Notes under the pieces: model-generated
What the model saw: the letters and a program-made list of their open reading frames with translations, nothing else
Told to the model about the DNA's origin: nothing
Databases searched by the model: none
From: Nitrosomonas eutropha
GTDB taxonomy: Bacteria > Pseudomonadota > Gammaproteobacteria > Burkholderiales > Nitrosomonadaceae
Length of the DNA stretch: 64,000 nt
Direction of reading: 5' to 3'
Assembly (NCBI RefSeq): GCF_003201195.1
Contig: NZ_QICQ01000010.1
Location: 1 to 64,000, forward strand
Part shown: piece by piece, positions 9,142 to 18,995 of the stretch
Numbering within the stretch: the first letter of the stretch is position 1
Layout: every line of letters begins with the position of its first letter
Translations under genes and position numbers: made by a program

Positions 9142-9178
9142 GGGAACCTGTTCCCAGGAGTGGTGGCACCAGCCACCA
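9142..9178 (+). promoter_or_regulatory. Two tandem hairpins in the argD leader
   Basis: GGGAAC-CT-GTTCCC (9142-9155) is a perfect palindrome, and six bases later TGGTGGC-ACCA-GCCACCA (9161-9178) is a perfect seven-pair stem. They end 34 bases before the argD start. They could end the ydbL transcript, be part of the neighbouring repeat element, or act on argD; no long T-run follows and no ArgR-type operator is recognised. Confidence 0.4.
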
Positions 9179-9212
9179 TGTTGTTTCAGAACAAAAATAG
9201 GGTGTATTTTCT

Positions 9213-10394
9213 GTGTCTCATTTAATGAATACTTATGCACGGCTTCCCGTTACCTTTGTCAGGGGAGAAGGCGTTTGGCTGTGGGATGATCAAGGTAATC
9301 GCTACCTTGATGCGCTATCAGGAATTGCGGTCTGCGGGGCTGGACATTGCCATCCGGTACTGACGAAAGCGTTGTGTGAACAGGCTGCTACGTTAATACA
9401 CACCTCTAATCTCTACCACATTCAGAATCAGGAGCGTTTGGCAGACAGATTGACCAGTCTGTCAGGCCTGGAGAAGGCTTTTTTCTGTAATTCCGGAGCA
9501 GAGTCGAATGAGGCAGCCATTAAACTGGCGCGGCTTTATGGCCATAACCAGGGAATAGATCTGCCAACGATTATTGTTATGGAACGCTCATTTCATGGCC
9601 GGACCATGGCAACACTTACTGCCACGGGCAATCGCAAGACTCAAGCGGGTTTTGAGCCGCTACTCACGGGTTTCGTGCGTGTGCCCTATGATGATCTGGA
9701 AGCAGTCAACCAGGTTGCAGCGAACAACAAGGAAATTGTGGCGGTGCTACTGGAAACCTATCAGGGCGAAGGTGGAGTTAATTTCCCACAAGCAAATTAT
9801 CTGCAAGGGTTGCGCAAGATCTGCGACCAGAACGGTTGGTTGCTGATGCTTGATGAGGTACAGTGTGGCCTTGGACGGACGGGCAAGTGGTTTGCTTTTC
9901 AGCATAGTGATATCGTACCGGATGTCATGACACTGGCAAAAGGATTGGGATCCGGCCTGCCGATCGGCGCCTGCCTGGCAGGCGGGAAAGCAGCGGAAGT
10001 ATTCAAGCCTGGTAATCACGCATCTACTTTCGGTGGCAATCCACTTGCATGTAGAGCTGCCTTGACCACTCTTGACATCATTGAGCAGGAAGGATTGATG
10101 GCTAATGCTGTGACTATCGGTAATTTCATGCGAGAGGAATTCAAGCAGAGATTACATGCCTGGCAAAACGTGCTGAAAATTCGCGGGCAGGGGATGATGA
10201 TCGGGGTTGAGCTGCCGATACCCTGTGGTGAACTTGTGCCTGAAGCATTGAAACGCCATTTGCTGATCAATGTAACATCTGAAAAAGTAGTACGATTACT
10301 GCCGGCATTGAATATGCAAAAGGCAGAGGCAGAACAGGTGGTACATGAGGTATCCGCTCTTATTTCCTGGTTTCTTGAGAATCGAGAGAAATAA
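9213..10394 (+). CDS. argD: Acetylornithine aminotransferase
   Basis: A 393-residue class-III PLP aminotransferase that converts N-acetylglutamate semialdehyde to N-acetylornithine in arginine synthesis. The PLP lysine is Lys243 in TLAKGLGSGLPIGA; the cofactor-binding CNSGAESNEAAIK lies at 92-104 and LMLDEVQCGLGRTG at 211-224. GTG at 9213 is preferred to ATG at 9225 because AGGG stands about ten bases before it, and the resulting N-terminus (MSHLMNTYARLPV) is the usual one. It heads a run of three arginine genes, argD-argF-argG, on one strand, with 175 bases before argF and 38 bases between argF and argG. Confidence 0.95.
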   Translation: MSHLMNTYARLPVTFVRGEGVWLWDDQGNRYLDALSGIAVCGAGHCHPVLTKALCEQAATLIHTSNLYHIQNQERLADRLTSLSGLEKAFFCNSGAESNEAAIKLARLYGHNQGIDLPTIIVMERSFHGRTMATLTATGNRKTQAGFEPLLTGFVRVPYDDLEAVNQVAANNKEIVAVLLETYQGEGGVNFPQANYLQGLRKICDQNGWLLMLDEVQCGLGRTGKWFAFQHSDIVPDVMTLAKGLGSGLPIGACLAGGKAAEVFKPGNHASTFGGNPLACRAALTTLDIIEQEGLMANAVTIGNFMREEFKQRLHAWQNVLKIRGQGMMIGVELPIPCGELVPEALKRHLLINVTSEKVVRLLPALNMQKAEAEQVVHEVSALISWFLENREK

Positions 10395-10569
10395 TGATAA
10401 GGGTGTGAGCCGACGGTTGTCGCCAGAGTGCACTCGAAAGATTTTTTCTCGCTACATGGTTATCCCGCCTTTTTTATTTTTCCGGATTCAAGTGATTTCT
10501 GTTTCATCTACCTGATAGAGAGCCAGAAATATAAAAATCTCCGGATGTTTTTGTTGGTAGAAATCATTT

Positions 10570-11493
10570 ATGCAGATCAGGCATTTTTTACAGTTCAAGG
10601 ATTTTGACCGGTTGGAATTCGAATACCTGTTCGACCGGACGCGCTGGATCAAGAATGAATTCAAGCAATATCGCCGCTACTGGCCGCTGACTGACCGTAC
10701 GTTGGCCATGATTTTTGAAAAACACTCCACGCGCACGCGCCTTTCATTTGAAGCAGGCATGCATCAGTTGGGTGGCAGTGCTATCTATCTCTCAACACGT
10801 GATACCCAATTGGGCCGTGGCGAACCGGTGGAGGATGCAGCCAGAGTTATTTCAAGAATGGTTGATATCATTACCATTCGTACTCACGAGCATCAGATTA
10901 TTGAACGTTTTGCCGAGAATTCACGGGTGCCGGTGATCAATGGCCTGACGGACGAATATCATCCTTGCCAGATTCTGGCAGATATCTTTACCTTCATAGA
11001 ACATCGCGGAAGTATCACAGGCAAAACCATAACCTGGATTGGAGATTCCAATAACGTGTGCAATACCTGGCTGCAAGCTGCCGAAATTTTTGACTTCAAT
11101 GTACATGTTTCTACACCACCGGGTTATGAAGTGGAGCCCGAGCGGGCGGGTTTGTATGGCACAGATCACTATGAACAGTTTGTCTCGCCGCACGATGCAG
11201 TGAAAGATGCTGATCTGGTCACAACGGATGTGTGGACCAGCATGGGTTTCGAAGATGAGTTGGATACACGTAAAAATGATTTTGCAGATTTTTGTGTGGA
11301 TGCTGAGATGATGGCCTGTGCAAAAAAAGAAGCCTTGTTCATGCATTGTCTGCCAGCACACCGAGGCGAAGAGGTGGATGCGGAAGTCATTGATGGCCCC
11401 CAATCGGTGGTATGGGATGAAGCAGAGAACCGGCTACACACACAAAAAGCGTTGATGGAGTACTTGCTGCTGGGCAGGATTAGTGTCAGGTAA
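10570..11493 (+). CDS. argF: Ornithine carbamoyltransferase
   Basis: A 307-residue enzyme that joins ornithine and carbamoyl phosphate to make citrulline. The carbamoyl-phosphate loop STRTR is at residues 53-57, HPCQ at 131-134, and the ornithine-side HCLPAHRGEE motif near 265. Length is normal for an anabolic ArgF. It lies 175 bases after argD, so it may have its own promoter, and 38 bases before argG, which is probably co-transcribed. Confidence 0.96.
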   Translation: MQIRHFLQFKDFDRLEFEYLFDRTRWIKNEFKQYRRYWPLTDRTLAMIFEKHSTRTRLSFEAGMHQLGGSAIYLSTRDTQLGRGEPVEDAARVISRMVDIITIRTHEHQIIERFAENSRVPVINGLTDEYHPCQILADIFTFIEHRGSITGKTITWIGDSNNVCNTWLQAAEIFDFNVHVSTPPGYEVEPERAGLYGTDHYEQFVSPHDAVKDADLVTTDVWTSMGFEDELDTRKNDFADFCVDAEMMACAKKEALFMHCLPAHRGEEVDAEVIDGPQSVVWDEAENRLHTQKALMEYLLLGRISVR

Positions 11494-11531
11494 TCTTTTA
11501 ATTACCTGTAAATTTTTGATTGTAAAGAGAC

Positions 11532-12746
11532 ATGGATAAAGTTAAGAAAGCGGTATTGGCATTTTCGGGGGGGTTGGATACCTCGGTCATACTGAAATGG
11601 CTCCAGGATACCTATCAGTGCGAGGTGGTTACTTTTACGGCGGATATCGGCCAGGGCGAGGAAATTGAGCCGGCACGCGCCAAGGCCCTGCAGTTTGGTA
11701 TCAAGGAAATTTTCATCGAAGATTTGCGTGAAGAATTTGTACGCGACTATGTTTTTCCCATGTTCCGTGCCAATACGGTTTATGAAGGGGAATATCTGCT
11801 TGGTACTAGTATCGCCCGCCCGTTGATTGCCAAACGTCAAGTTGAAATTGCACAGCAAACGGGCGCTGATGCGGTCTCTCACGGCGCAACCGGGAAGGGC
11901 AACGATCAAGTACGTTTCGAGCTTGGGTATTACGCCTTGCAGCCGGATATCCGTGTTATCGCTCCTTGGCGTGAATGGGATTTGACTTCACGTGAAAAAC
12001 TGCTGGCGTATGCCGAGAAACAGGGTATTCCAATTGAAATGAAGAAAAAGCAGGGATCACCGTACAGTATGGATGCCAATCTTTTGCATATTTCCTATGA
12101 AGGACGTGCACTGGAAGACCCTGCTGTAGAAGCAGAAGAAAGCATGTGGCGCTGGACGATTTCACCGGAAGCAGCGCCAAACGAACCTGAATATTTGGAT
12201 CTGGAATACGAGCGGGGAGATATTGTTGCATTGAACGGTGAGAAGCTATCTCCTGCAGCCGTACTAACAAAACTCAACCAGCTAGGCGGTAAACATGGCA
12301 TCGGGCGTCTTGATCTGGTGGAAAACCGTTATGTTGGAATGAAGTCACGTGGCTGCTATGAAACGCCTGGTGGCACAATTATGCTGCGTGCCCACCGTGC
12401 AATCGAATCAATCACTCTTGATCGGGAAGTCGCACATTTGAAGGATGATCTGATGCCGCGCTATGCGGCACTGATTTATAACGGTTACTGGTGGAGCCCA
12501 GAAAGAAAATTATTACAGGTGCTTATTGATGAGTCCCAGGCACATGTAAATGGCCAAGTCCGGGTCAAGCTCTATAAGGGTAACGTGATGGTGGTCGGGC
12601 GTGATTCCCGGACAGATTCGCTATTCGATCCTACGATTGCTACTTTTGAGGAAGACGGAGGGGCTTATCATCAGGCGGATGCAGCGGGCTTCATCAAACT
12701 TAATGCGCTGAGAATGCGGATTGCAAAAGCTCTCCGTAGGCACTGA
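11532..12746 (+). CDS. argG: Argininosuccinate synthase
   Basis: A 404-residue ATP-dependent ligase condensing citrulline and aspartate into argininosuccinate. The PP-loop [11 protein letters not shown] begins at residue 11; further family motifs are [15 protein letters not shown] and the C-terminal [19 protein letters not shown]. Normal length for the short bacterial type I enzyme. Third gene of the arg cluster; argH and the earlier steps are elsewhere. Confidence 0.97.
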   Translation: MDKVKKAVLAFSGGLDTSVILKWLQDTYQCEVVTFTADIGQGEEIEPARAKALQFGIKEIFIEDLREEFVRDYVFPMFRANTVYEGEYLLGTSIARPLIAKRQVEIAQQTGADAVSHGATGKGNDQVRFELGYYALQPDIRVIAPWREWDLTSREKLLAYAEKQGIPIEMKKKQGSPYSMDANLLHISYEGRALEDPAVEAEESMWRWTISPEAAPNEPEYLDLEYERGDIVALNGEKLSPAAVLTKLNQLGGKHGIGRLDLVENRYVGMKSRGCYETPGGTIMLRAHRAIESITLDREVAHLKDDLMPRYAALIYNGYWWSPERKLLQVLIDESQAHVNGQVRVKLYKGNVMVVGRDSRTDSLFDPTIATFEEDGGAYHQADAAGFIKLNALRMRIAKALRRH

Positions 12747-12987
12747 TTTAGGAAACCGACTATTCCATTATTTCTGTTAACCAAGGTGCTGACTTTAAAA
12801 CCATACAGTCAGTATCCGTTAGCAGAGGATAGAGCTACTCAGATCAGCTATTCTTAGTTCTTGTTATCAAATTTGCAGAAAGTACTGCATTGACTGCTGC
12901 TCTAGTTATCTCTGTTCTTTTTTGATTGTCCGGTTGTATAAACTGATTGGTATTTGTGCGATTGCGGTTCAGCAAACTCGTTTTGAT

Positions 12988-13947
12988 ATGATTACGCATC
13001 ATTCTGAAAAATTTCCTATGAAAAACCCTTCGGATATATCGTGGAAATATCTATCTGTACCAGCACAACACGGAAAAGCAAAATCTGGACGAGGCAGCCG
13101 TCAGCTTGCCTATACAGATTGGGGAAATCCGGAAAATCATCATGTAGTGGTATGTGTACATGGCCTGACACGCAACTGTAGGGATTTTGATTTTCTGGCG
13201 GAGGCCCTGGAGCAAGATTTCAGAGTAATTTGCATTGATCTGGCGGGGCGTGGTCGCAGTGACTGGCTGGAAAACGCAGAGGATTACAATTCTGCGATGA
13301 CTTATTTGTCGGACATGGAATGTGTGCTCAAACATATTTACCGGCAAAGCCACCATGATTGTCTTCACTTTTACTGGGTGGGTGTGTCCATGGGGGGGCT
13401 GGTTGGCATGTTGCTGGCTGCCCGGCAGCGTTTGTCAACCATTTACCGGCTAAGGGCACTGGTAATGAGTGATATTGGCCCGTTTGTTTCATCTGCTATC
13501 CTATCTGTGTTTGCCATGACTATCGGGCAAGATCTCCGTTTCCAGAGCCTGAGTGAACTGGAAACACACATGCGCAATACGGCACTGCCCTATAATGCGC
13601 TTACGGATATGCAATGGCATCATATGGCGCTGTACAGTGCGCGTGAATATGAGGATGGCACAATTGGCTACCGCTATGATCCTGTCATCTCATCTGGTTT
13701 TCGTCCATCAAATTTGAGAGATCTCAATCTATGGCCCTACTGGAACCGGCTTGATCTTCCGATACTGGTGCTCCGGGGAGAAAAATCAGAGGTTCTGACA
13801 CCGGAAACAGTCAGTGAAATGCAATTACATCAGCCCAATGTAAAGTTCGTTGAGCTGTCTGGTATCGGTCATGCGCCCATGCTGATGGATACAGAACAAA
13901 TCAACCTGGTCAGAAACTTTCTGCTGCAATTCAGAAATCAGGTGTAA
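12988..13947 (+). CDS. Alpha/beta-hydrolase family protein
   Basis: A 319-residue cytoplasmic alpha/beta hydrolase. The oxyanion region HGLTRNCRDFD is at 58-68, the nucleophile elbow GVSMGG at 132-137 (Ser134), and the catalytic His is in GIGHAP (His295); an acidic residue follows the LRGEKSEVL strand near residue 265. Substrate is unknown; family members include esterases and C-C hydrolases. The frame is open upstream to a TTG at 12922, but nothing there resembles a ribosome site; ATG 12988 or 13018 are more likely, and neither has a strong Shine-Dalgarno. It follows argG after about 240 bases and is convergent with the next gene. Confidence 0.75.
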   Translation: MITHHSEKFPMKNPSDISWKYLSVPAQHGKAKSGRGSRQLAYTDWGNPENHHVVVCVHGLTRNCRDFDFLAEALEQDFRVICIDLAGRGRSDWLENAEDYNSAMTYLSDMECVLKHIYRQSHHDCLHFYWVGVSMGGLVGMLLAARQRLSTIYRLRALVMSDIGPFVSSAILSVFAMTIGQDLRFQSLSELETHMRNTALPYNALTDMQWHHMALYSAREYEDGTIGYRYDPVISSGFRPSNLRDLNLWPYWNRLDLPILVLRGEKSEVLTPETVSEMQLHQPNVKFVELSGIGHAPMLMDTEQINLVRNFLLQFRNQV

Positions 13948-14009
13948 TAAATACCTTTAGACGAGTAATCAGATCTGCAGCCTACAATGCAAACAGCAGA
14001 CGGAATTTA

Positions 14010-15446
14010 TCAATGTTTAATCCGGACCCGGTAACTCAGCACAATTTTCTCATTGTCGGGAATGATGATCTGCCATTCAGCCAGGTTAGCGGCTGGCTTG
14101 GTATGGGGAAAAGATTCTGAAATTACTATCCAGTCACCGGGGATGGGTTCTTGTACTCGAATGGTGACTGCTTCCTGGCGTGTGTTGTGAATTTCAATCT
14201 TGTGGGCTGTTTCAGTGAAATGTTGAGAAGGAGTATCCAGCTGCTGAAAATCCGTCTGGGTTCTCGTGGCTGTAATGTCGAAAGCTTTACCCAGCTTCAC
14301 ACGAACGAGTTCATTTTTCGCGGTGTGCTTAATGCGATCTTCACCCAGAAATTGCGCATTGCCCTGGGAATCATTTTTGTAAACATGCACTGTTCCTCCA
14401 GGTAGCGGCTTGTCCAGCTCTTTTCCCTTGTTCTCAAACTGGATAAAAACATCCGGCCTCAGTTTGTTATCGTCGCCGGTATATCTGCTGAAGTAATGGG
14501 CTTCAATACCACGCAGTAGAAATTCCTTGTTGACCGGAATATCTGCAGCTGTCATCAGCGTAATCTGTTTTGTCTGGTTTTCTGCCAGCGTTGCGGAGGC
14601 AGGCATGGTGTAGAGATGGTATTCAAACAGGGATTCTTGCTTACTCTCCTGATATTCGGCGGCATCAGCCACCATAGCCATCATTTTTCTGGTCTGGGGT
14701 TGCTCGAAGGAAACCTGATTGATGTTCCCGGCCACCAGCTGCAGATGGGCATCTGGATACGCAATGCCACTATGGTTGGCCAGCGTAATTAATCCACTAA
14801 GATCAATCCGGCTATCATCGGCATTGAGTTTAGCCACATAGTCAGCCTGCCAGGAAAGCCCGGAGGTCAGGTAGGATAATTCGAGTTCACGTTTTCCTGG
14901 AGAAGTATTCTCCAGTACCAGTGACAAGGTGGGCCGATCATGCAGGTGATCGGGGATATCCGGAAAGGTGATTCGTCCTGTAGTACCGGTTTCGATACGA
15001 TCTGTGAATTTCAATATAACTCCCCCAAGGGTGGAGAGTACGGTGGCGGCTTCTATTGTTTCTTTTCCAGTTACAGGATTAGTGTAAATAACATTGACGG
15101 TACGTCCGAGATAGCTTTCCAGCAGTTTTTCCGGGGTAAGCAGATCAAAATCAAAATTCTGTTCCAGCAACCGGGATTCGGAAGATTGCCCCGGTGTGCG
15201 CAGCAGTACTGTTTGTGGACGTATCCGGGTTGAAACTTCACGCCAAACCAGCCTGTTTATACCTTGTTCCATAGAAACTTGTCGCAGATCCCTGATCAAT
15301 GCCAGGTTTTCATTGTAGATCGTAACACCGACCTGCTTTTGATCCTGGAGTGTGGTGGTTTTTTCCTGCATGTGCATGGTAAATCCGGTAACATTGGTAA
15401 TTGCCAGTGTCAGCGGCAGTACAGTTGAATATAAGGCTTTCAGCAT
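14010..15446 (-). CDS. Exported DUF4139-type protein
   Basis: A 478-residue protein with a signal-like N-terminus (about residues 1-24) and a beta-rich body. The central segment ELELSYLTSGLSWQADYVA is the hallmark of the DUF4139 family, which is widespread and of unknown function; the C-terminus has an Ig-like ending (NEKIVLSYRVRI). The start at 15446 is chosen because AGGA lies nine bases upstream and the signal sequence begins there; a longer frame to 15512 adds 22 polar residues. It is 105 bases downstream of the coiled-coil gene on the same strand, last in the leftward series that begins with fliL. Function unknown. Confidence 0.7.
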   Translation of the reverse strand: MLKALYSTVLPLTLAITNVTGFTMHMQEKTTTLQDQKQVGVTIYNENLALIRDLRQVSMEQGINRLVWREVSTRIRPQTVLLRTPGQSSESRLLEQNFDFDLLTPEKLLESYLGRTVNVIYTNPVTGKETIEAATVLSTLGGVILKFTDRIETGTTGRITFPDIPDHLHDRPTLSLVLENTSPGKRELELSYLTSGLSWQADYVAKLNADDSRIDLSGLITLANHSGIAYPDAHLQLVAGNINQVSFEQPQTRKMMAMVADAAEYQESKQESLFEYHLYTMPASATLAENQTKQITLMTAADIPVNKEFLLRGIEAHYFSRYTGDDNKLRPDVFIQFENKGKELDKPLPGGTVHVYKNDSQGNAQFLGEDRIKHTAKNELVRVKLGKAFDITATRTQTDFQQLDTPSQHFTETAHKIEIHNTRQEAVTIRVQEPIPGDWIVISESFPHTKPAANLAEWQIIIPDNEKIVLSYRVRIKH

Positions 15447-15551
15447 GTCATTCTTTCCTGATTCTTTAGTATTGTTGTTAGTCCGACCCTGAAAAATTGC
15501 AGCTAGATACATTGCGTATCATGCTGCTATTTTGATATTTAAGTTGCAAGG

Positions 15552-17648
15552 TTATGCTACTTCAGCAGTTTTGGATTTATCGAATGGTACTGCTGTTTCA
15601 CCAGGCTTTATTGAGTTGTCGAGTGTATCTAATTGAAGTGAATTACCGGATGTGTTCGAATCCAGTCGATTTGTTGAATCATCAGGCTCAATAAATTCAG
15701 CAGATGCTTCTTTTTCCGTGCTTTCTTCAGTATCTGCCAACATGGTTTCGCTGTTATCAGAAGAGAGGTGAGTAGAATGCTCTTCATAATCTACGACTAT
15801 ATCGGGTGAAATTTCTTCGTCGGAACAATCCTGAATAATTCTGGTTGTTTCAATTTCCTCCCGTATTTTCCGAGAGGCCAGTGCAATCGCAGCCTCGTCT
15901 GCCTGAATACGTGCCCGTGCGGCTTCTACAGCCATGGTTTCAACCGCTTCTCGCGCAATGGCGCGTTCGACAGCCAGTGCATCCTGCTCTATGCGTGCTT
16001 GTATTGCCATCAGGGCTGAAGCCTCTGTCCGGATTTTATACAGTACCGTGGCAGCCGTTGTTTCAGCTGCCTGGAGCCGCTCTTCCGCTTTTGCCATGGC
16101 GATAATCTGGTTCTGTGCAATGGTCATGGCGAGTCCGGTCAGTTTTGGCTCCATTTCCATGCGTACTCTGGCTGCTGACTTGGCTTGCTGAACGGCTTCC
16201 GCCTGTTTTTTCCTGTTTTCGATCAGGCGTGCTTCCATTTCTGCCAGCTCATTGGCTTCTTTTTCAAGCTGTTTGTCCAGTGCAATTCGTTCATCAGCCA
16301 GTTTTGCTGCATGGGTTTCTGCTGCGATTCTATCTTCGGCGGTTTTCTTGGCGACTGCTTCTGTAGCAGCACGAGCGCGGGATCGTTTGATCGCCACTTC
16401 CTGTGCCTGAATACGTTCCCGAATTGTGTCCGTAATAGCCAGATCAGCTTGTGTTTTTTCATTGAATATGGCTGTTTCCTGTTCTTTCGCCTGTATGCGA
16501 GCCTCAACAGCAACTCGTGCTTCATTTTCTGCAATGATGCGGGCTTGTACTTTTTCCAGCAGCAGGGTGTCGGTCCGGGTGCGTTCCAAGGCAGCCTGTT
16601 CAGCCTCCTGCTCGCTCTGGATAAGCTGTTCCGCGATTGTTTTAGCGTTTCGTTCAGCCTCTATCCTGCTGCGTGCCGCAGCCGCGGCTGCCAGTTCGGT
16701 TGCAGTGCGGCCCTCTGCCTCTGATTTTGCCGCAAGATCAAGTTTTTGTCGGGTATCTGCTGCCTCAGTCGCTTTTTTTTCAGCATCCAGTTTGGCTTGT
16801 TCAGCTTCCCGTGCCCTGGTTTCTGCCTGTAATTTCTCTTGTATTTGTGAGGCCAGATTGGCTTCAGCCTCTGTGCGCAATCGAATTTCCTCGATAGTCT
16901 GACGTTCAGCTTCAGCTTTGGCATTTGCCAGCACAATTTTTTTCTCATCCTCTTCAGCTCTGGTGCGTGCCAGTGTTGCTGCTTCTGCTTCTGCTGCCGA
17001 GGCGGCAAGCGCTATCTTCAGTGCTTCCTCACTGTTTTTTCTGCGTGCAATGGCTGCTTCTATTGCTTTTTGCTCTGCCAATTCCTTTTCTCTGGATTTT
17101 TCCAGGGCGAGCGCTTCTTCTTGTGTACGCCTGCGTGCTTTCTCGGTTGTGGCCGCTTCAGTTTGTACTCTGGCACGCAAAGCAGCAACGATTGCTTTTT
17201 CTGCTCTAAGGCTGTCTTCAACAGTCTGACGTAACTTTGCCTCTAGCTCTTGGCGTGCCTGAGCCTCCTGTGTTGCCAATGTTTCTGCCCGGGTGCGTGC
17301 CCTGGCTTCTTCCGTGGCTGCTGTTTCGGCCTTGATGCGTGCTTCGGCGGCCAGTCTAGCACTGGCTTCTACCCGCGCACGTGCTTCTGCGGTAACACGT
17401 GCGCGGGCCTCGGTTTCAATCCGACCTTTGGCCTCGCGGATTGCGATATTTTCAGCCTCCAGTCGTGAGGCGTTACTGTCATCAAAAGAAGAATCGCAAT
17501 CTTCTTGCCCGAAAGGATCATTTATCTGTGGGAGTTCGTTCCCGGATGGCATTTTGCCGGTATGAATGGGGACAACGTTTAATTCAGCCTCATTTTCTGG
17601 TTGTGGTGAAATGTTCAAAATCGATCTGAGATGAGATTTGAATAGCAT
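15552..17648 (-). CDS. Large Ala/Glu/Arg-rich coiled-coil protein with a 14-residue period
   Basis: A 698-residue protein of strikingly low complexity. Residues 1-55 are mixed; about 56-595 are almost pure helix-forming Ala, Glu, Arg, Lys and Gln; the last 100 or so are acidic and Ser/Thr-rich. In several places an Arg-hydrophobic pair recurs every 14 residues (for example RVQTEAATTEKARRRT, RIAAETHAAKLADERI and RIQADEAAIALASRKI), which is two heptads, so a long continuous coiled coil is expected. There is no signal peptide or membrane helix and I recognise no family. It follows fliR by about 160 bases on the same strand; on that strand GCCGATTG (17721-17714) resembles the -10 element of flagellar sigma-28 promoters, but no matching -35 precedes it. 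A filament, scaffold or motility role is possible but unproven. Confidence 0.7.
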   Translation of the reverse strand: MLFKSHLRSILNISPQPENEAELNVVPIHTGKMPSGNELPQINDPFGQEDCDSSFDDSNASRLEAENIAIREAKGRIETEARARVTAEARARVEASARLAAEARIKAETAATEEARARTRAETLATQEAQARQELEAKLRQTVEDSLRAEKAIVAALRARVQTEAATTEKARRRTQEEALALEKSREKELAEQKAIEAAIARRKNSEEALKIALAASAAEAEAATLARTRAEEDEKKIVLANAKAEAERQTIEEIRLRTEAEANLASQIQEKLQAETRAREAEQAKLDAEKKATEAADTRQKLDLAAKSEAEGRTATELAAAAAARSRIEAERNAKTIAEQLIQSEQEAEQAALERTRTDTLLLEKVQARIIAENEARVAVEARIQAKEQETAIFNEKTQADLAITDTIRERIQAQEVAIKRSRARAATEAVAKKTAEDRIAAETHAAKLADERIALDKQLEKEANELAEMEARLIENRKKQAEAVQQAKSAARVRMEMEPKLTGLAMTIAQNQIIAMAKAEERLQAAETTAATVLYKIRTEASALMAIQARIEQDALAVERAIAREAVETMAVEAARARIQADEAAIALASRKIREEIETTRIIQDCSDEEISPDIVVDYEEHSTHLSSDNSETMLADTEESTEKEASAEFIEPDDSTNRLDSNTSGNSLQLDTLDNSIKPGETAVPFDKSKTAEVA

Positions 17649-17807
17649 GGCGGGTACCGTTTATCGAGAAAAATGTGGGAGCGGCGCTTACCTTATCAAT
17701 CACTGTGGCATGGCAATCGGCTAAAAAGGGGGTGAAAAGCCTGGTTAATTAAAAGAATGTGAGCGCCACAGATAAGCCATAGCGTAAATAGCTTTCCGGA
17801 ACCGGGT

Positions 17808-18608
17808 TTATGGTATGCCGGTTACATTGACACTTCCACCGGCGAGTGAACGCATGATGGAAAAGCTTTCCTGAAACATTTGCGTAAGCACAGGAGTAAA
17901 ATAAGGCAAGGCCCATGACATGACCAGCAGGCCGATTCCCAGCGTCAATGGAAATCCAACTGCAAAAATATTCAATTGCGGCGCAGCGCGTGTCAGGATG
18001 CCCAGTGCAAGATTGGTGATCAGCAAAGCTGCCAGAACTGGCAGGGCCAGATGTAATCCCAATGTGAAAATTTCAGCGCCCCAGTTAACAAGAGTTGTGA
18101 ATGAAGTAACATTCATCCCATCTGCACCGATTGGCAAGATGGTGAAACTCTGTGCGAGCACAGCAATAACCTGCAAATGCCCATCGATGGCCAGAAACAA
18201 GAGTGTAGCAAGTAGTCCGTAGAAACGGCCGACCAGCTGAACCTGGCCGGATTGCTGCGGATCAAAGAAAGTTGCAAAACCGAGCCCCATCTGCAACCCC
18301 GTAATTTCTCCCGCCATTTCTACTGCAGTAAAAACAATGCGTATGGAGAAACCCATCGCCAGCCCGATAATAATCTGTTGCAGCAAGACAATGGGACCCA
18401 CGCCGGAGCCTGGGTCAATCTGAGGTAGCGGGGGCAGCAGAGGGGCAATCAGAATAGTCAGTAGTACAGCCAGCCCCAGTTTGACCTGGATTGGGATACT
18501 GCTACTGCCTAGCAGTGGGGTGGCAGTCATGAGTGCGAGAATTCTGGCCAGTGGCCAGATCAGGATAATCAGCCAGCCGTTCAGTTGCTCGGTGGTGATG
18601 CTGAACAT
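17808..18608 (-). CDS. fliR: Flagellar export-gate protein FliR
   Basis: A 266-residue inner-membrane protein with about six hydrophobic segments, beginning MFSITTEQLNGWL as FliR proteins do. With FliP and FliQ it forms the export gate of the flagellar type III secretion system. The GLATFFDPQQSGQ segment near residue 115 is a family landmark. Last gene of fliLMNOPQR, 96 bases after fliQ. Confidence 0.95.
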   Translation of the reverse strand: MFSITTEQLNGWLIILIWPLARILALMTATPLLGSSSIPIQVKLGLAVLLTILIAPLLPPLPQIDPGSGVGPIVLLQQIIIGLAMGFSIRIVFTAVEMAGEITGLQMGLGFATFFDPQQSGQVQLVGRFYGLLATLLFLAIDGHLQVIAVLAQSFTILPIGADGMNVTSFTTLVNWGAEIFTLGLHLALPVLAALLITNLALGILTRAAPQLNIFAVGFPLTLGIGLLVMSWALPYFTPVLTQMFQESFSIMRSLAGGSVNVTGIP

Positions 18609-18704
18609 GGATCGATAACCTGTTTTTGAACGCTGTTAAAGGTGATTTCTCAGGCTGTGAAGAAACGTGACCAGAGAGCTGCCGTTCCGTGTATTTGTAA
18701 CGGC

Positions 18705-18980
18705 CTATCCACCGTTGATAATCCAGGGAATACTGGTGTAAAGCCTTTCAATGTAGTCAAGTATGATTTGTAACATCCAGGGGCCAGCCAGCGCTAGGGT
18801 AAGGAAGATAGCCAGCAGTTTAGGAATGAATGACAAAGTCATTTCATTGATCTGTGTGGCAGCCTGGAAGATACTGATGGCCAGACCTGTCACCAACGCT
18901 GCCAGCAATAAAGGTGCAGCGATTGTGAATGTAATTTCCAACGCCTGTCGGCCGATAGTCATTGCCTGTTCTGGGCTCAT
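18705..18980 (-). CDS. fliQ: Flagellar export-gate protein FliQ
   Basis: A 91-residue protein with two membrane helices in a hairpin, starting MSPEQAMTIGRQALE and containing the conserved FQAATQINEMTLSFIPK stretch at about residues 54-70. Part of the FliPQR export gate. Fifteen bases separate it from fliP. Confidence 0.96.
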   Translation of the reverse strand: MSPEQAMTIGRQALEITFTIAAPLLLAALVTGLAISIFQAATQINEMTLSFIPKLLAIFLTLALAGPWMLQIILDYIERLYTSIPWIINGG

Positions 18981-18995
18981 GTGGCGATCTCCTTA

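Noticed and set aside
16185-17229. Many long plus-strand and alternative minus-strand frames opposite the coiled-coil gene
   Set aside because: Shadows of the repetitive GC-biased coding sequence; none has family resemblance, ribosome site or a sensible composition.
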